Shown here: positions 16,512 through 25,210 of the stretch, piece after piece
Numbering within the stretch: the stretch's first letter is position 1
Layout: the number at the start of each line of letters is the position of its first letter
Assembly (NCBI RefSeq): GCF_016860525.1
Contig: NZ_BNEA01000007.1
Span: 186,001 to 250,000 of the forward strand
DNA length: 64,000 nt
DNA from: Streptomyces rubradiris
GTDB lineage: Bacteria > Actinomycetota > Actinomycetes > Streptomycetales > Streptomycetaceae
Direction of reading: 5' to 3'
The notes under the pieces: generated by a model
What the model saw: the letters and a program-made list of their open reading frames with translations, nothing else
Databases searched by the model: none
What the model was told of the DNA's origin: nothing
Program-made: the position numbers and the translations under genes

Positions 16512-17834
16512 GTGACCTCAGAACCGACCGTGACACCGGCCGCCGTGACCGAGGCGGCGTCATCCGCGGTGCCGCCGGCCCCTGCCGCACGGCCTTCCCC
16601 GGCCGGGCGCGGCACGTGGAGTGAGCGCGCCACCGGCAGCGAGCGCGTCACCGCGGTCCGGCTGCACACCGTTGCCGTCACCCGGCGCACCACCTGGCTG
16701 CTGGCCGAAGTGCGGGGCAGCGACGGCACCACCGGCTGGGGCGAACTGTCCGACCTGCCGGGCGGAGATCCGGCCGCCCCGCTGTCCGAGCTCGCCACCG
16801 GGATCACCGGCACGACCTGGGGGCGGGCCGTCACATGGCTGGACACGCACGGGCAGCGCTGGGCCGACGCACCGGCCGGTGCCACGGCCCGCCTCGCCCG
16901 GCGCACCGTACTGGGCGGCCTGGCCACCGCGGTCGCGGACGCCGCCGCACGCCGGGCGGCCCTGCCGCTGGGCCACTGGATCCGGCGGGCGGCCGCACCC
17001 CCGCCGGCCCCGGCAGGACCACCGGACCGGGCCGCCCCGCCCCCGTCACCCGCATGCGCCGCCCCGCCGGCCGGAGCACCCCGGGTGGCCCTGTACGCCA
17101 ACATCAACCGGGCCATGACCACCCGCACCCCGCAAGCCGCGGCACGGCTCGCCGCCCGTGCGGTCGCCGCGGGCTTCCGCGCCGTCAAGTGTGCGCCGTT
17201 CGACGGCCTGCCGGCGGGTGACCGGCTCGGCGCGGGACTGGAGATCGCGCGTGCCGTCCGCGACGCCGTAGGCACCGAGGTGGATGTCCTGCTCGACGCC
17301 CACCATCTGGTGACGGTCGCCGACATGCTCAGCCGGTCCGAGGAGTTCGCGGCGCTGCGACCGGGCTGGCTGGAGGACGCGGCCCCGCTGGACGACGTCA
17401 CCGGACTGCGGCGCCTGCGGGACGCACTCGGTGTCCCCCTGGCGGGCGGCGAGTTCACCGGGCGGGAACAGCAGGTGCTGCCGGCGCTGCGCGGCGGGGT
17501 CCTCGATGTCCTCCTGCCCGACGTCAAGCACGCCGGCGGGCCCCTGCCCGCCCTGCGGCTGGCCCGCCTCGCGCAGCGGTACGGAGCGGACGTCTCCTTC
17601 CACAACCCCAGTGGCCCCGTCGCCACGGCCGCCGCCGCCCATCTCACGCTGCTCGCCGGGAGCGCTCTGCCCCTGGAGGTGATGTTCGGCGAGCGGAACG
17701 GCCCCGCGGGCTGGGGCACGCCCCCGCACCTCCTCGTGGACGGCGCGTACGTGCTGCCGTCCGGCCCCGGTCTCGGCCTGGCCCCCCTCCCCGCTCCACG
17801 GGATCTGTCGGCCGACGGGGGTGTGACGCCGTGA
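16512..17834 (+). CDS. Enolase-superfamily sugar-acid dehydratase (mandelate racemase group)
   Basis: 440 residues, GTG at 16512 with AAGGGA upstream. The N-terminal capping domain (ERVTAVRLHTVAVTRRTTWL, GWGELSDLPGG) precedes a TIM barrel with likely metal ligands Asp in DVLLDAHHLV, Glu in GWLEDAAPLDD and Glu in LAGGEFTGREQ. A late His in SFHNPSGPVATAAAAHL fits the dehydratase subgroup, and LPDVKHAGG follows the third ligand. Such enzymes convert an aldonate to its 2-keto-3-deoxy derivative, which suits the downstream KDPG-type aldolase and kinase. A Pro/Ala-rich insert near residues 155-190 is unusual. Confidence 0.78.
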   Translation: MTSEPTVTPAAVTEAASSAVPPAPAARPSPAGRGTWSERATGSERVTAVRLHTVAVTRRTTWLLAEVRGSDGTTGWGELSDLPGGDPAAPLSELATGITGTTWGRAVTWLDTHGQRWADAPAGATARLARRTVLGGLATAVADAAARRAALPLGHWIRRAAAPPPAPAGPPDRAAPPPSPACAAPPAGAPRVALYANINRAMTTRTPQAAARLAARAVAAGFRAVKCAPFDGLPAGDRLGAGLEIARAVRDAVGTEVDVLLDAHHLVTVADMLSRSEEFAALRPGWLEDAAPLDDVTGLRRLRDALGVPLAGGEFTGREQQVLPALRGGVLDVLLPDVKHAGGPLPALRLARLAQRYGADVSFHNPSGPVATAAAAHLTLLAGSALPLEVMFGERNGPAGWGTPPHLLVDGAYVLPSGPGLGLAPLPAPRDLSADGGVTP

Positions 17835-18676
17835 CCACCCGCCCCCCGGCCGAGACCGCCCACCGTCCACCGGACACCCCCGGTGACGGGAACGCACCCG
17901 GTGCTCCCGGCCCCGGCGGGACGCCGCCCCACCCCCGCGCCTCGTCCGCGGAGCTCGCCGGGGTCTCCGCTGTCGTGCTCGGTGCGGCGGGCGGGATCGG
18001 CAGTGCCTGTGCCGTGCGCCTGGCCGCCTGCGGAGCCCAGGTCGTCGCCGTCGACCGGGATACGGCGGTACGCGACCTGCCGGGCGTGGCAGCCGTGGTG
18101 GGCGATGCCACCGACCCGTCGCTGCTCGCCCGCGCCTACGACACCTGCGCCGCCCGCCCTGCCGTGCTCGTCCACGCCCTGCTGGCCGAGGCCCGTGCCC
18201 CGCTGTCCGAACTCGCCCCGCAGCAGTGGCGTGAGGTCCTGGACCTGGGTCTGGTGTCGGCCTGGCAGTGGGGCGCGGAACTGGTGCGCCGGTGCGCCGG
18301 TCCGGCGTCCATCGTCCTCATCGGCTCCGTGCACGCCCACGGAGCCGCCCCCGGCATGGCCCCGTACGCGGTGGCCAAGGCGGGCCTGACCGCGCTGGCG
18401 CGCGCGGCGGCGACCGAGTGGGGCCCGGCGGGCGTGCGCTGCAACGTGCTGGAACCCGGATTCGTCGCCGTCGACCGCAACGCGCACCGCTGGCGGGACC
18501 CGGCCGAACGCCGGCGCGTCCTCGCCGCCTATCCGCTCGGCCGGCTGTGCGTGCCGGAGGAGATCGCCGAGGTCGCGGCCTTCCTGGCCGGGCCGCGTTC
18601 CTCGTACGTCAACGGAGTGGCCGTGCCCGTCGACGGAGGCGCGCTCGCCGTCCTGCCCGAGACCAACATCCCCTGA
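17831..18676 (+). CDS. Short-chain dehydrogenase/reductase
   Basis: 281 residues. The GTG overlaps the dehydratase stop (GTGA). A ~35-residue Pro-rich tail precedes the Rossmann fold with VLGAAGGIGSACAVRL, the catalytic Ser in LIGSVHAHG, Tyr and Lys in PYAVAKAG, and the C-terminal FLAGPRSSYVNGVAVPVDGG. The usual NNAG motif is replaced by HALLAEA. In this operon it probably oxidises a sugar or lactone or interconverts keto-deoxy sugar acids; the cofactor is unclear. Confidence 0.83.
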   Translation: MTTRPPAETAHRPPDTPGDGNAPGAPGPGGTPPHPRASSAELAGVSAVVLGAAGGIGSACAVRLAACGAQVVAVDRDTAVRDLPGVAAVVGDATDPSLLARAYDTCAARPAVLVHALLAEARAPLSELAPQQWREVLDLGLVSAWQWGAELVRRCAGPASIVLIGSVHAHGAAPGMAPYAVAKAGLTALARAAATEWGPAGVRCNVLEPGFVAVDRNAHRWRDPAERRRVLAAYPLGRLCVPEEIAEVAAFLAGPRSSYVNGVAVPVDGGALAVLPETNIP

Positions 18677-18731
18677 CCCCGTCTGCCCGCCCCTCTCTCC
18701 GAAACCGTGACCGTGACCCAGGGAAGGCACC

Positions 18732-19487
18732 ATGACCGATCCGGCCCCCTCCCCCGCCCCCGGCTGGGACCCGCCCGCCGTGGACGCGCCCCGCGGGAAG
18801 AACCGTCCCGAGCCGAGCCCCGCCGACGCGGCCCTGCTCCACTCCCTGGCCCGCCAGGGCCTGATCGCGATCCTGCGCGCCCGCCGTCCGGCACCCCTGG
18901 TGCCCGTCGTGCTGACCCTGCTGGAGGCAGGAGTGCGCTGTGTGGAGATCACCCTGCCCACGCCCGGCGCGCTGGAGGCACTGCGCGAGCTGACCGGGTA
19001 CCGGGCCGGCGAACTCCCGCCCGGCACCCTGCTGGGAGTGGGCACGGTCACCGACCCCGGTGACGTGGCCCGGGCTGCCGCCGCCGGTGCCCGTTTCACC
19101 GTCGGCCCGGTGTACGAGCCCGCCGTCGTCGACGCCTCCCGAGCGGCCGGGCTGGGCTCGCTGCCCGGCTGCCTCACGCCGACCGAGGCGTTCGCCGCCT
19201 GGCGGCGCGGGGCGAGCGCGGTGAAACTCTTCCCCGCCGAGGCGCTCGGTCCCCGGGCGGTACGAGCCCTCACCGCGCCCCTGCCGGACATACCCCTGGT
19301 CCCCACCGGCGGCATCGGCCTCGACGCACTGCCCCGGTACCTGGCGGCCGGGGCACTCGCCTGCGGCGTCGGCTCCCCGCTGCTCGGCGACGCTCTCGAC
19401 GGCGGCCCGCTCACCGAACTGCGCGGCCGGGCCGAGCGGTTCGTCCGCCTCGCGACCCGCGCCACGACCGAGGACGCGGCCGTATGA
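18732..19487 (+). CDS. KDPG/KHG-type aldolase
   Basis: 251 residues, ATG with GGAAGG upstream. After a 35-residue Pro-rich lead comes the small class I aldolase barrel: ALLHSLARQGLIAILRARRP, Glu72 in VEITLPTPGA, GVGTVTDPGDVARAAAAGAR, and the Schiff-base Lys165 in ASAVKLFPAEALGPRAVRAL, then VPTGGIGLDALPRYLAAGA. It splits 2-keto-3-deoxy-(6-phospho) sugar acids to pyruvate and an aldehyde. It acts after the dehydratase and kinase of this operon and overlaps the kinase start by 4 bases. Confidence 0.88.
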   Translation: MTDPAPSPAPGWDPPAVDAPRGKNRPEPSPADAALLHSLARQGLIAILRARRPAPLVPVVLTLLEAGVRCVEITLPTPGALEALRELTGYRAGELPPGTLLGVGTVTDPGDVARAAAAGARFTVGPVYEPAVVDASRAAGLGSLPGCLTPTEAFAAWRRGASAVKLFPAEALGPRAVRALTAPLPDIPLVPTGGIGLDALPRYLAAGALACGVGSPLLGDALDGGPLTELRGRAERFVRLATRATTEDAAV

Positions 19488-20479
19488 GCGCCCCGGCCGG
19501 AACCCCGCCCACCGGGCCGGCCCGTCTGGTCACCCTCGGCGAGACCATGGCCGCCCTGGTGCCCGACCGGATCGGCCCGCTGCGCCACGCCCGCTCCCTC
19601 GCCCTGACCACGGCCGGTTCCGAGTCCACCGTCGCCGTCGGTGTCCGCAGGCTCGGCCACCGCGCCGCATGGGTGGGGCGGGTCGGCGCGGACGAATTCG
19701 GCACCCTGGTCACCGGCCGGCTGCGCGCCGAGGACGTCGACGTGCACGCCGTCATCGATCCGGGCGCCCCCACCGGCCTGCTGATCAAGGAGCGGCGCAC
19801 CGCCGTGCTGCGCCGCGTGCACTACTACCGCGATGCCTCGGCCGGTTCCCGCCTGCGCCCCGCCGACCTGCCCGACGGCCTCGTCGAGACCGCCGGCATC
19901 CTGCACGTCACCGGCATCACCCTCGCCCTGTCCGCCGGCGCCGCCGCCACCGTGCACGCGGCCGTCGACCGCGCCGCCGCAAGCGGCACCACGGTCTGCC
20001 TCGACGTCAACCACCGCTCCCGCCTGTGGACCACCGGGAAGGCGGCAGCCGCCGTCGGCGCCCTGCTGCCGCGCGTCGGCATACTCTTCGCCTCCCTGGA
20101 GGAGGCCGCGATGCTGCTGGGCCACGGCCCCGGCGATCCCCCGCCGCCGGCCGCGGAACTCGCGCGTGCGCTGCGCGACGCGGGCCCCCACACCGTCGTG
20201 GTCACCCTGGCCGCCGACGGCGCGGTCGCGGTGTCGGCCGAGGGCACCACGCGGACCGCCGCGCACCCCGTGCCGGAGATCGACCCGGTCGGCGCGGGCG
20301 ACTCCTTCGTCGCCGGCTATCTCGCCGCCCGCCTGAACGGCCGGGACACCACCGGCTGTCTGGCCCTGGCCACCCGTGTCGCCGCCTGGTCGGTGGCCAC
20401 CGACGGCGACTGGGAAGGACTGCCCACACTCACCGAACTCGCCCTCGACGAGGCGCCCCCGGGGACTGTGACCCGGTGA
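19484..20479 (+). CDS. PfkB-family sugar kinase, probable 2-keto-3-deoxygluconate kinase
   Basis: 331 residues, with the ATG inside the aldolase stop (ATGA). Typical ribokinase-fold marks: VTLGETMAALVPDRIG, GSESTVAVGVRRLGHRAAWV, GRVGADEFG, and the C-terminal anion hole/catalytic Asp in DPVGAGDSFVAGYLAARLNG. The WVGRVGADEFG and HYYRDASAGSRLRP blocks resemble KDG kinases. It should phosphorylate the 2-keto-3-deoxy sugar acid before aldol cleavage. It is the last gene of the catabolic operon; a strong hairpin follows. Confidence 0.83.
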   Translation: MSAPAGTPPTGPARLVTLGETMAALVPDRIGPLRHARSLALTTAGSESTVAVGVRRLGHRAAWVGRVGADEFGTLVTGRLRAEDVDVHAVIDPGAPTGLLIKERRTAVLRRVHYYRDASAGSRLRPADLPDGLVETAGILHVTGITLALSAGAAATVHAAVDRAAASGTTVCLDVNHRSRLWTTGKAAAAVGALLPRVGILFASLEEAAMLLGHGPGDPPPPAAELARALRDAGPHTVVVTLAADGAVAVSAEGTTRTAAHPVPEIDPVGAGDSFVAGYLAARLNGRDTTGCLALATRVAAWSVATDGDWEGLPTLTELALDEAPPGTVTR

Positions 20480-20565
20480 CACCGGTCGAGGAAGGACACC
20501 GGTCGAGGAGGTGACGGCACCTCCTGCGACGGGTGTTGGCGCGTCCGTCCCCCGGCACACGGGCA

Positions 20566-20597
20566 CGCCGGGGCCGGGCCGGTCACCGGCCCCGGCG
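20566..20597. terminator. Bidirectional terminator hairpin
   Basis: Perfect 12 bp GC stem (20566-20577 with 20586-20597) and an 8-base loop between the convergent kinase and LLM oxidoreductase genes. Just upstream a 13-base block (CACCGGTCGAGGA) is directly repeated. Confidence 0.7.
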
Positions 20598-20658
20598 GCC
20601 CGTACGGTTCCTCGTGCGGCAACAGGGCGCCGGGCAGGCCCCGGACGGTGGCCCGGGC

Positions 20659-21576
20659 TCAGCCGCCGGCCAGTTCGCCCAGCAGCGCGAACGTCCGGCG
20701 CTGGTCGGCCTCCCCGCCCAGTTCGGTCGCCATGAACACCACCTCCGTCGCTCCGGCCTCGCGGTAGCGGCGTACTTCGGCGGCGACGGTCTCCTCGTCG
20801 CCGATGGCGGCGATGTCGGCGGCCCGGGTGCCGCCGGACAGTTCGATGACCCGCTGGTAGGAAGGGAACCTCTCGTAGAAGGAGAGCGTCTCGGCCGCCG
20901 TCTGCCGCACCTTTTCGGCATCGGAGGTGACCACGCCGGGCACGAAGGCCACGATCCGCGGCGCCGGCCGGCCCGCCGCCTCGGCCGCCGCGGTGACGGC
21001 GGGGACGATGTGCTCGGCCAGCGCGCGCGGCCCGGCCAGCAGCGGCAGGATGCCGTCCGCGAGGGCGCCGGAGACACGCAGGGCCTGCGGTCCCATGGCG
21101 GCCACCAGGACGGGTACCGGCGGTTCGGCGCCCGGCACGGTGGCCGGCAGCGGGGTGGTGGCGGTCAGCAGTTCGCCGTGGAAGTCGGCGCTGCCCGTCT
21201 CCAGCAGCGGTCGCAGAGCGGTCAGGAACTCGCGGAGCCGGGCGATGGGACGCTCGTACGGGATGCCGAAACCGGTCTCGGTGAGGTGCTTGGTGCCGAG
21301 CGCGAGCCCGAGGCGGTAGCGGCCCCCGGTGGCGGCCTGGGCGGTCTGCGCCTGGCTCGCGACGATCAGCGGATGGCGGCCGAAGACCGGGATCGCCGAC
21401 GTGCCGACCCGGAGGCCGGGCACCTCACGGCCGACGACCGCGGCCAGCGTCGGGGAATCGTAGGAGAAGGTCTGCCCGAACCAGGCGGACGTCAGCCCGG
21501 CTTCGGAGGCTTCCCGGGCGAGCCGCACGGTGGTCTCGATCGAGTGCAGATGAGAGAGCGCTACTCCGATGGTCAT
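20659..21576 (-). CDS. LLM-class flavin/F420-dependent oxidoreductase
   Basis: 305 residues from the ATG at 21576 (MTIGVALSHLHSIETTVRLA). TIM-barrel luciferase-like signature: GLTSAWFGQTFSYDSPTLAA, GLRVGTSAIPVFGRHPLIVA, GRYRLGLALGTKHLTETGFG, PVPVLVAAMGPQALRVSG. The LLM TIGR03564-type group in actinobacteria often uses F420. It has no obvious partner. It lies downstream of the vdc genes on the same strand, 120 bases after VdcD, and may share their transcript. Confidence 0.82.
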   Translation of the reverse strand: MTIGVALSHLHSIETTVRLAREASEAGLTSAWFGQTFSYDSPTLAAVVGREVPGLRVGTSAIPVFGRHPLIVASQAQTAQAATGGRYRLGLALGTKHLTETGFGIPYERPIARLREFLTALRPLLETGSADFHGELLTATTPLPATVPGAEPPVPVLVAAMGPQALRVSGALADGILPLLAGPRALAEHIVPAVTAAAEAAGRPAPRIVAFVPGVVTSDAEKVRQTAAETLSFYERFPSYQRVIELSGGTRAADIAAIGDEETVAAEVRRYREAGATEVVFMATELGGEADQRRTFALLGELAGG

Positions 21577-21695
21577 GTACGGGCAACCGGCCCACCTGGG
21601 ACCGGCATTCCGGCCGCGTGTGACAAACTCATGACAGTCGGCTGCCCTGCCGGACTCCGGCACTCCGGTCGTCGCGGTCACGGCCCGCGCACGGT

Positions 21696-22004
21696 CTACC
21701 GCGGCCGGTCCGCCTCGGCCGCCGCCGGGCCGGAGGTCTGTCCGGTCGCCTGTCCGGTCCGCTCCTGGAGGCCGTCGGTGCGCAGGGGCGGGACGGCCGG
21801 CACCTCGGCCGCGTTCGCCAGGTCCTCCACGGTCAGCCGGAACGCCTGCGGATAGGCGGCGCGCCGGGTGCGCCGGTCCGGCTCGCTGGTCCGCCAGGTG
21901 TACAGGCAACGCGCGCACTGTACGACGTCCCAGACACCGGGGACGGGCGAGGAGTACAGGGTCCCGACGCTCTCGTGGGCGCAGCGGGGGCAGCAGTCGG
22001 TCAT
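21696..22004 (-). CDS. vdcD: Non-oxidative hydroxyarylic acid decarboxylase subunit D
   Basis: 102 residues with an N-terminal zinc-ribbon-like CPRCAHESVGTLYSSPVPGV and CARCLYTWRTSEPDRRTR, then FRLTVEDLANAAEVPAVPPL. This is the distinctive pattern of the small VdcD subunit seen in vanillate and phenolic-acid decarboxylase clusters. The C-terminal 25 residues are a variable polar tail. It is the third gene of the vdcB-vdcC-vdcD order on the minus strand; it is thought to be needed for full decarboxylase activity. Confidence 0.86.
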   Translation of the reverse strand: MTDCCPRCAHESVGTLYSSPVPGVWDVVQCARCLYTWRTSEPDRRTRRAAYPQAFRLTVEDLANAAEVPAVPPLRTDGLQERTGQATGQTSGPAAAEADRPR

Positions 22005-22062
22005 GGGGATGCCTTCCTTGGTACGAGCCTTGCTTCAAGCCGGGTGGGTGCTCGGACGGGTG

Positions 22063-23493
22063 TCAGCCGCGGGCTTCGGACAGCAGGCGCTGGAGCCTCG
22101 CCGCCCAGTCCTTGGCCTCGGGGAGGTCCTTGGTGGGCGTGGAGAAGTTGCCGCGCGCGTCGGGGTGCACGGGCGTGGTGGCGTCGATGATCATCTTGCT
22201 GGTCAGGCCCGCCGGCTGGGCGGCGGGTGCGAGTTCCACCACGGAGAGGTTGGGCAGGACCACGACGTCGTCGGCCGGGTTGACCTTCGACGACATCGCC
22301 CACATGACCTGCGGCAGGTCGAAGGGGTCCACGTCCTCGTCGACGACGATGACCGTGGTGATGTAGCCGAGGCCGTGCGGGGTCGTCATGGCGCGCATGG
22401 CCACGGCCTTGGCGAATCCGCCGTACCGCTTCCTGGTGGAGATCACGGCCAGCAGCCCGTGCGTGTACATGGCGTTGACGGCCTGGACCTCGGGGAACTC
22501 GGCGCGCAGCTGCTTCAGCAGCGGGACACAGGTGTTGGGGCCCACGAGGTAGTCGCACTCGGTCCACGGCATGCCCAGGTAGAGGGACTCGAAGACGGGG
22601 TTCGTGCGGTGGGAGATGCGGTCGATGCGGACGACGGGCATCCGGCGGCCACCGGAGTAGTGCCCGGTGAACTCGCCGAACGGGCCCTCGATCTGCCGCT
22701 TGCGGCTCTCGATGACGCCTTCGATGACGACCTCGGACCCCCAGGGCACGTCGAAGCCGGTGAGGGGGGCGGTGGCGATCGGGGCGGGCGCGCCGCGCAG
22801 GGCGCCGGCCATCTCGTACTCGCTCTGGTCGTATCCCATGGGCATCCCGGCCACGATGGCCATCACCGGGTCGTTGCCGAGGGTGATGGCGATGGGGAGG
22901 TCCTCGCCCTTCTCCTCCGCCGTGCGCAGGTGGAGGGCGATGTCGTGCACGGGGACGGGCTGTATCGCGAGCCGGTTCCTGCCGATGACCTGGAGACGGT
23001 AGGTCCCGACGTTCTGCTTGCCGAAGTGGCCGGGGTCCTCGGGGTCGCGGGAGACGACGGCCGCCTTGTCGAGGTAGAAGCCGCCGTCGCCGTCGTTGAG
23101 GCGGAACAGGGGAAGTACCGAGAACAGGTCGACGTCGTCGCCTTCCTGGGTGTTCTCCCGCCACGGGGCGTCCTCGCGCCGCTCGGGAGCGACGGGGAAG
23201 GCGTCCCAGCGCCGGGCGAACTCCGCCACCTGCTCCTTGACCGGGGTGTGCTTGGGCAGACCGAGGGCGAGGGCGTGGTTGGCCCAGGAGCCGTGGACGT
23301 TCAGGGCGATACGGGCGTCGGTGAAGCCCTTGACGTTGTCGAACCACAGGGCGGGCGCGCCTTCGCCGATGCGGCCGGCGGCGTTGGCCGCCGCGGCCAG
23401 GTCGGGTTCGGGGAGGACTTCCTCGGTGATGCGCAGCAGCTGGCCTTCCTTCTCCAGCGTGCTGAGGAAACCGCGCAGGTCGTCGTATGCCAT
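22063..23493 (-). CDS. vdcC: UbiD-family hydroxyarylic acid decarboxylase subunit C
   Basis: 476 residues, the normal UbiD size. It carries MAYDDLRGFLSTLEKEGQLL, the substrate/prenyl-FMN region (GTYRLQVIGRNRLAIQPVPV), the catalytic EGPFGEFTGHYSGGRRMPVV with the Glu of the E-R-E triad, and PMGYDQSEYEMAGALRGAPA. It decarboxylates aromatic acids such as vanillate or 4-hydroxybenzoate without oxygen, using the prenylated flavin made by the adjacent VdcB. Confidence 0.9.
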   Translation of the reverse strand: MAYDDLRGFLSTLEKEGQLLRITEEVLPEPDLAAAANAAGRIGEGAPALWFDNVKGFTDARIALNVHGSWANHALALGLPKHTPVKEQVAEFARRWDAFPVAPERREDAPWRENTQEGDDVDLFSVLPLFRLNDGDGGFYLDKAAVVSRDPEDPGHFGKQNVGTYRLQVIGRNRLAIQPVPVHDIALHLRTAEEKGEDLPIAITLGNDPVMAIVAGMPMGYDQSEYEMAGALRGAPAPIATAPLTGFDVPWGSEVVIEGVIESRKRQIEGPFGEFTGHYSGGRRMPVVRIDRISHRTNPVFESLYLGMPWTECDYLVGPNTCVPLLKQLRAEFPEVQAVNAMYTHGLLAVISTRKRYGGFAKAVAMRAMTTPHGLGYITTVIVVDEDVDPFDLPQVMWAMSSKVNPADDVVVLPNLSVVELAPAAQPAGLTSKMIIDATTPVHPDARGNFSTPTKDLPEAKDWAARLQRLLSEARG

Positions 23494-23560
23494 GGGTGCT
23501 CCGTGGGATTCGAAGGGGGGAGGGTGGGACGTCGGGAAGCGGACCGCGGCCGGGCGGGCG

Positions 23561-24151
23561 TCAGGAAGCAGGCCGCGACTGGCGGGCGGCGCGCATGCCC
23601 TCCCACCTCTTGGCGGCGGGGGCGGGCAGGTCGAACTGGTCGAGGACGCGGGTCACGACGTGATCGACGATGTCGTCCACCGACCGCGGGTGGTTGTAGA
23701 AGGCGGGCATGGGCGGCACCAGCTGCGCTCCCATCCGGCTGAGCGCGAGCATGTTCTCCAGATGGATCTCGCTCAGCGGTGTCTCGCGGGGGACGAGGAC
23801 GAGCTTGCGGCGCTCCTTGAGGATCACGTCGGCGGCGCGAGCGACCAGGGTGTCGGCGTAGCCGGCGCGGATCGCGGCCAGGGTCTTCATCGAGCACGGA
23901 ACGATCACCATGCCGTCGGTACGGAACGACCCGGAGGAAATGGCGGCGCCCTGGTCCTGCGGCTGGTGCACGACGTCGGCCAGGTCACCGACCTCGTTCA
24001 CGGACAGGCCCGTCTCCAGCTCGATCGTCGTGCGCGCCCACCGGCTGAGGACCAGATGGGTCTCCACGTCCGGCATCTGGGCCAGCACCTGGAGGAACCG
24101 GACACCGAACACCGCTCCGGTGGCTCCGGTCATCCCCACGACCAGTCTCAT
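23561..24151 (-). CDS. vdcB: UbiX-like flavin prenyltransferase subunit B
   Basis: 196 residues. The ATG at 24151 (MRLVVGMTGATGAVFGVRFL) has GGGAGG 5 bases upstream, which decides it over an upstream in-frame start. UbiX motifs: GATGAVFGVRFL near the N-terminus, IVPCSMKTLAAIRAGYADTL, LVLVPRETPLSEIHLENMLA, PAFYNHPRSVDDIVDHVVTR. It makes prenyl-FMN for VdcC. First gene of the vdc operon, divergent from an AraC regulator. Confidence 0.9.
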   Translation of the reverse strand: MRLVVGMTGATGAVFGVRFLQVLAQMPDVETHLVLSRWARTTIELETGLSVNEVGDLADVVHQPQDQGAAISSGSFRTDGMVIVPCSMKTLAAIRAGYADTLVARAADVILKERRKLVLVPRETPLSEIHLENMLALSRMGAQLVPPMPAFYNHPRSVDDIVDHVVTRVLDQFDLPAPAAKRWEGMRAARQSRPAS

Positions 24152-24248
24152 ACCGGCCTCCCTTCCCGCGCGCACCGCGCTGATCTGCCCTTACGTCTTC
24201 ACGCTAGGAGCGCGGTGACGGGGTGCGGCGGTACACTCGGGACTCGCC

Positions 24249-25148
24249 ATGGGGAAAAACGGACAGGTTGCGCGGCGGTCGGTCATCCGGGACCTCGCCT
24301 TGCGGCGTACGGCCGGGTCCCCGCCGGGACTGGAGCTGGTCGAGCTGGCGGGACTGGCCGAGCGCGCCCGCCGGCACGGCAACGATCCGTACGCGTCGCT
24401 GCGCCCGGCCTTCCACCAGATCGTCACCGTGCGGCCGGGCAGCCGTCTGACGGTCTCGGTGGACTTCACCTGCTACGAGCTGTCCGGCGGTGCCTGGCTG
24501 TGGATCCGCCCCGGACAGGTGCAGCGCTGGGGCACGGACCTCCCCCGGGCCCAGGGGCTGGTGATCGCCTTCCCCCCGGGATTCCCCGACACCGAGACGG
24601 CCACCGCCTCGGTCGCCGGCCTGGCGACGGCCCGGGCGCCCCTCCAGCCGGACGCCCCGCACGCGGAAGGGCTGCGCCGGGCGCTGGAGCATCTGCGGTA
24701 CGAGTACCGGGCCATGGCCGAGCTGCCCCTGGAGTCCCATGTGCAGGTGCTGCGGCATCTGCTGGCGGTACTGCTGGTGCGCCTGGCCAGGGGGTACGGG
24801 TCAGAGCCCGGCGGGCCGGCCGTGAACGAGACGTTCCGCCGTTTCCACGCGGCCGTGGAGCGTGACTTCGCGGTCACCCGCCGGGTGGAGGACTACGCGG
24901 CGGCACTGGGCTACAGCCGCCGCACCCTCACCCGGGCCACGCAAACCGCCACCGGTATGCCGGCCAAACGCTACATCGACGAACGCGTGGTGCTGGAGGC
25001 CAAACGGGAACTCGCCCACGGCTCGCTGACCATCACCGCCCTCGCCACGCGTCTCGGCTTCACCGACGCCAGCGACTTCACCACGTTCTTCCGGCAACGC
25101 ACGGGCACCACGCCAACGGCCTTCCGCGCGACGGCCCGCGGTACATGA
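24249..25148 (+). CDS. AraC-family transcriptional regulator
   Basis: 299 residues with a cupin-like N-terminal sensing region (FHQIVTVRPGSRLTVSVDFT, GAWLWIRPGQVQRWGTDLP) and a C-terminal double HTH (YAAALGYSRRTLTRATQTAT, LTITALATRLGFTDASDFTT, FFRQRTGTTPTAFRA). No ribosome site is seen before the ATG, and TACACT lies about 12 bases upstream as a possible -10, so it may be leaderless. It is divergent from vdcBCD by 97 bases and is the likely activator of that operon in response to an aromatic acid. Confidence 0.85.
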   Translation: MGKNGQVARRSVIRDLALRRTAGSPPGLELVELAGLAERARRHGNDPYASLRPAFHQIVTVRPGSRLTVSVDFTCYELSGGAWLWIRPGQVQRWGTDLPRAQGLVIAFPPGFPDTETATASVAGLATARAPLQPDAPHAEGLRRALEHLRYEYRAMAELPLESHVQVLRHLLAVLLVRLARGYGSEPGGPAVNETFRRFHAAVERDFAVTRRVEDYAAALGYSRRTLTRATQTATGMPAKRYIDERVVLEAKRELAHGSLTITALATRLGFTDASDFTTFFRQRTGTTPTAFRATARGT

Positions 25149-25210
25149 CCGCACGCCTTCTGAAAGCGGGTCCCGGGTCACTGACGGCAAAGCCACCTAG
25201 GCTGCCACCC

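Noticed and set aside
13511..20566. A 2351-codon open frame on the minus strand across the catabolic operon
   Set aside because: It is antisense to seven well-supported plus-strand genes. Its translation is low-complexity Gly/Arg/Ala as expected from high GC third positions, and it has no recognisable domain.
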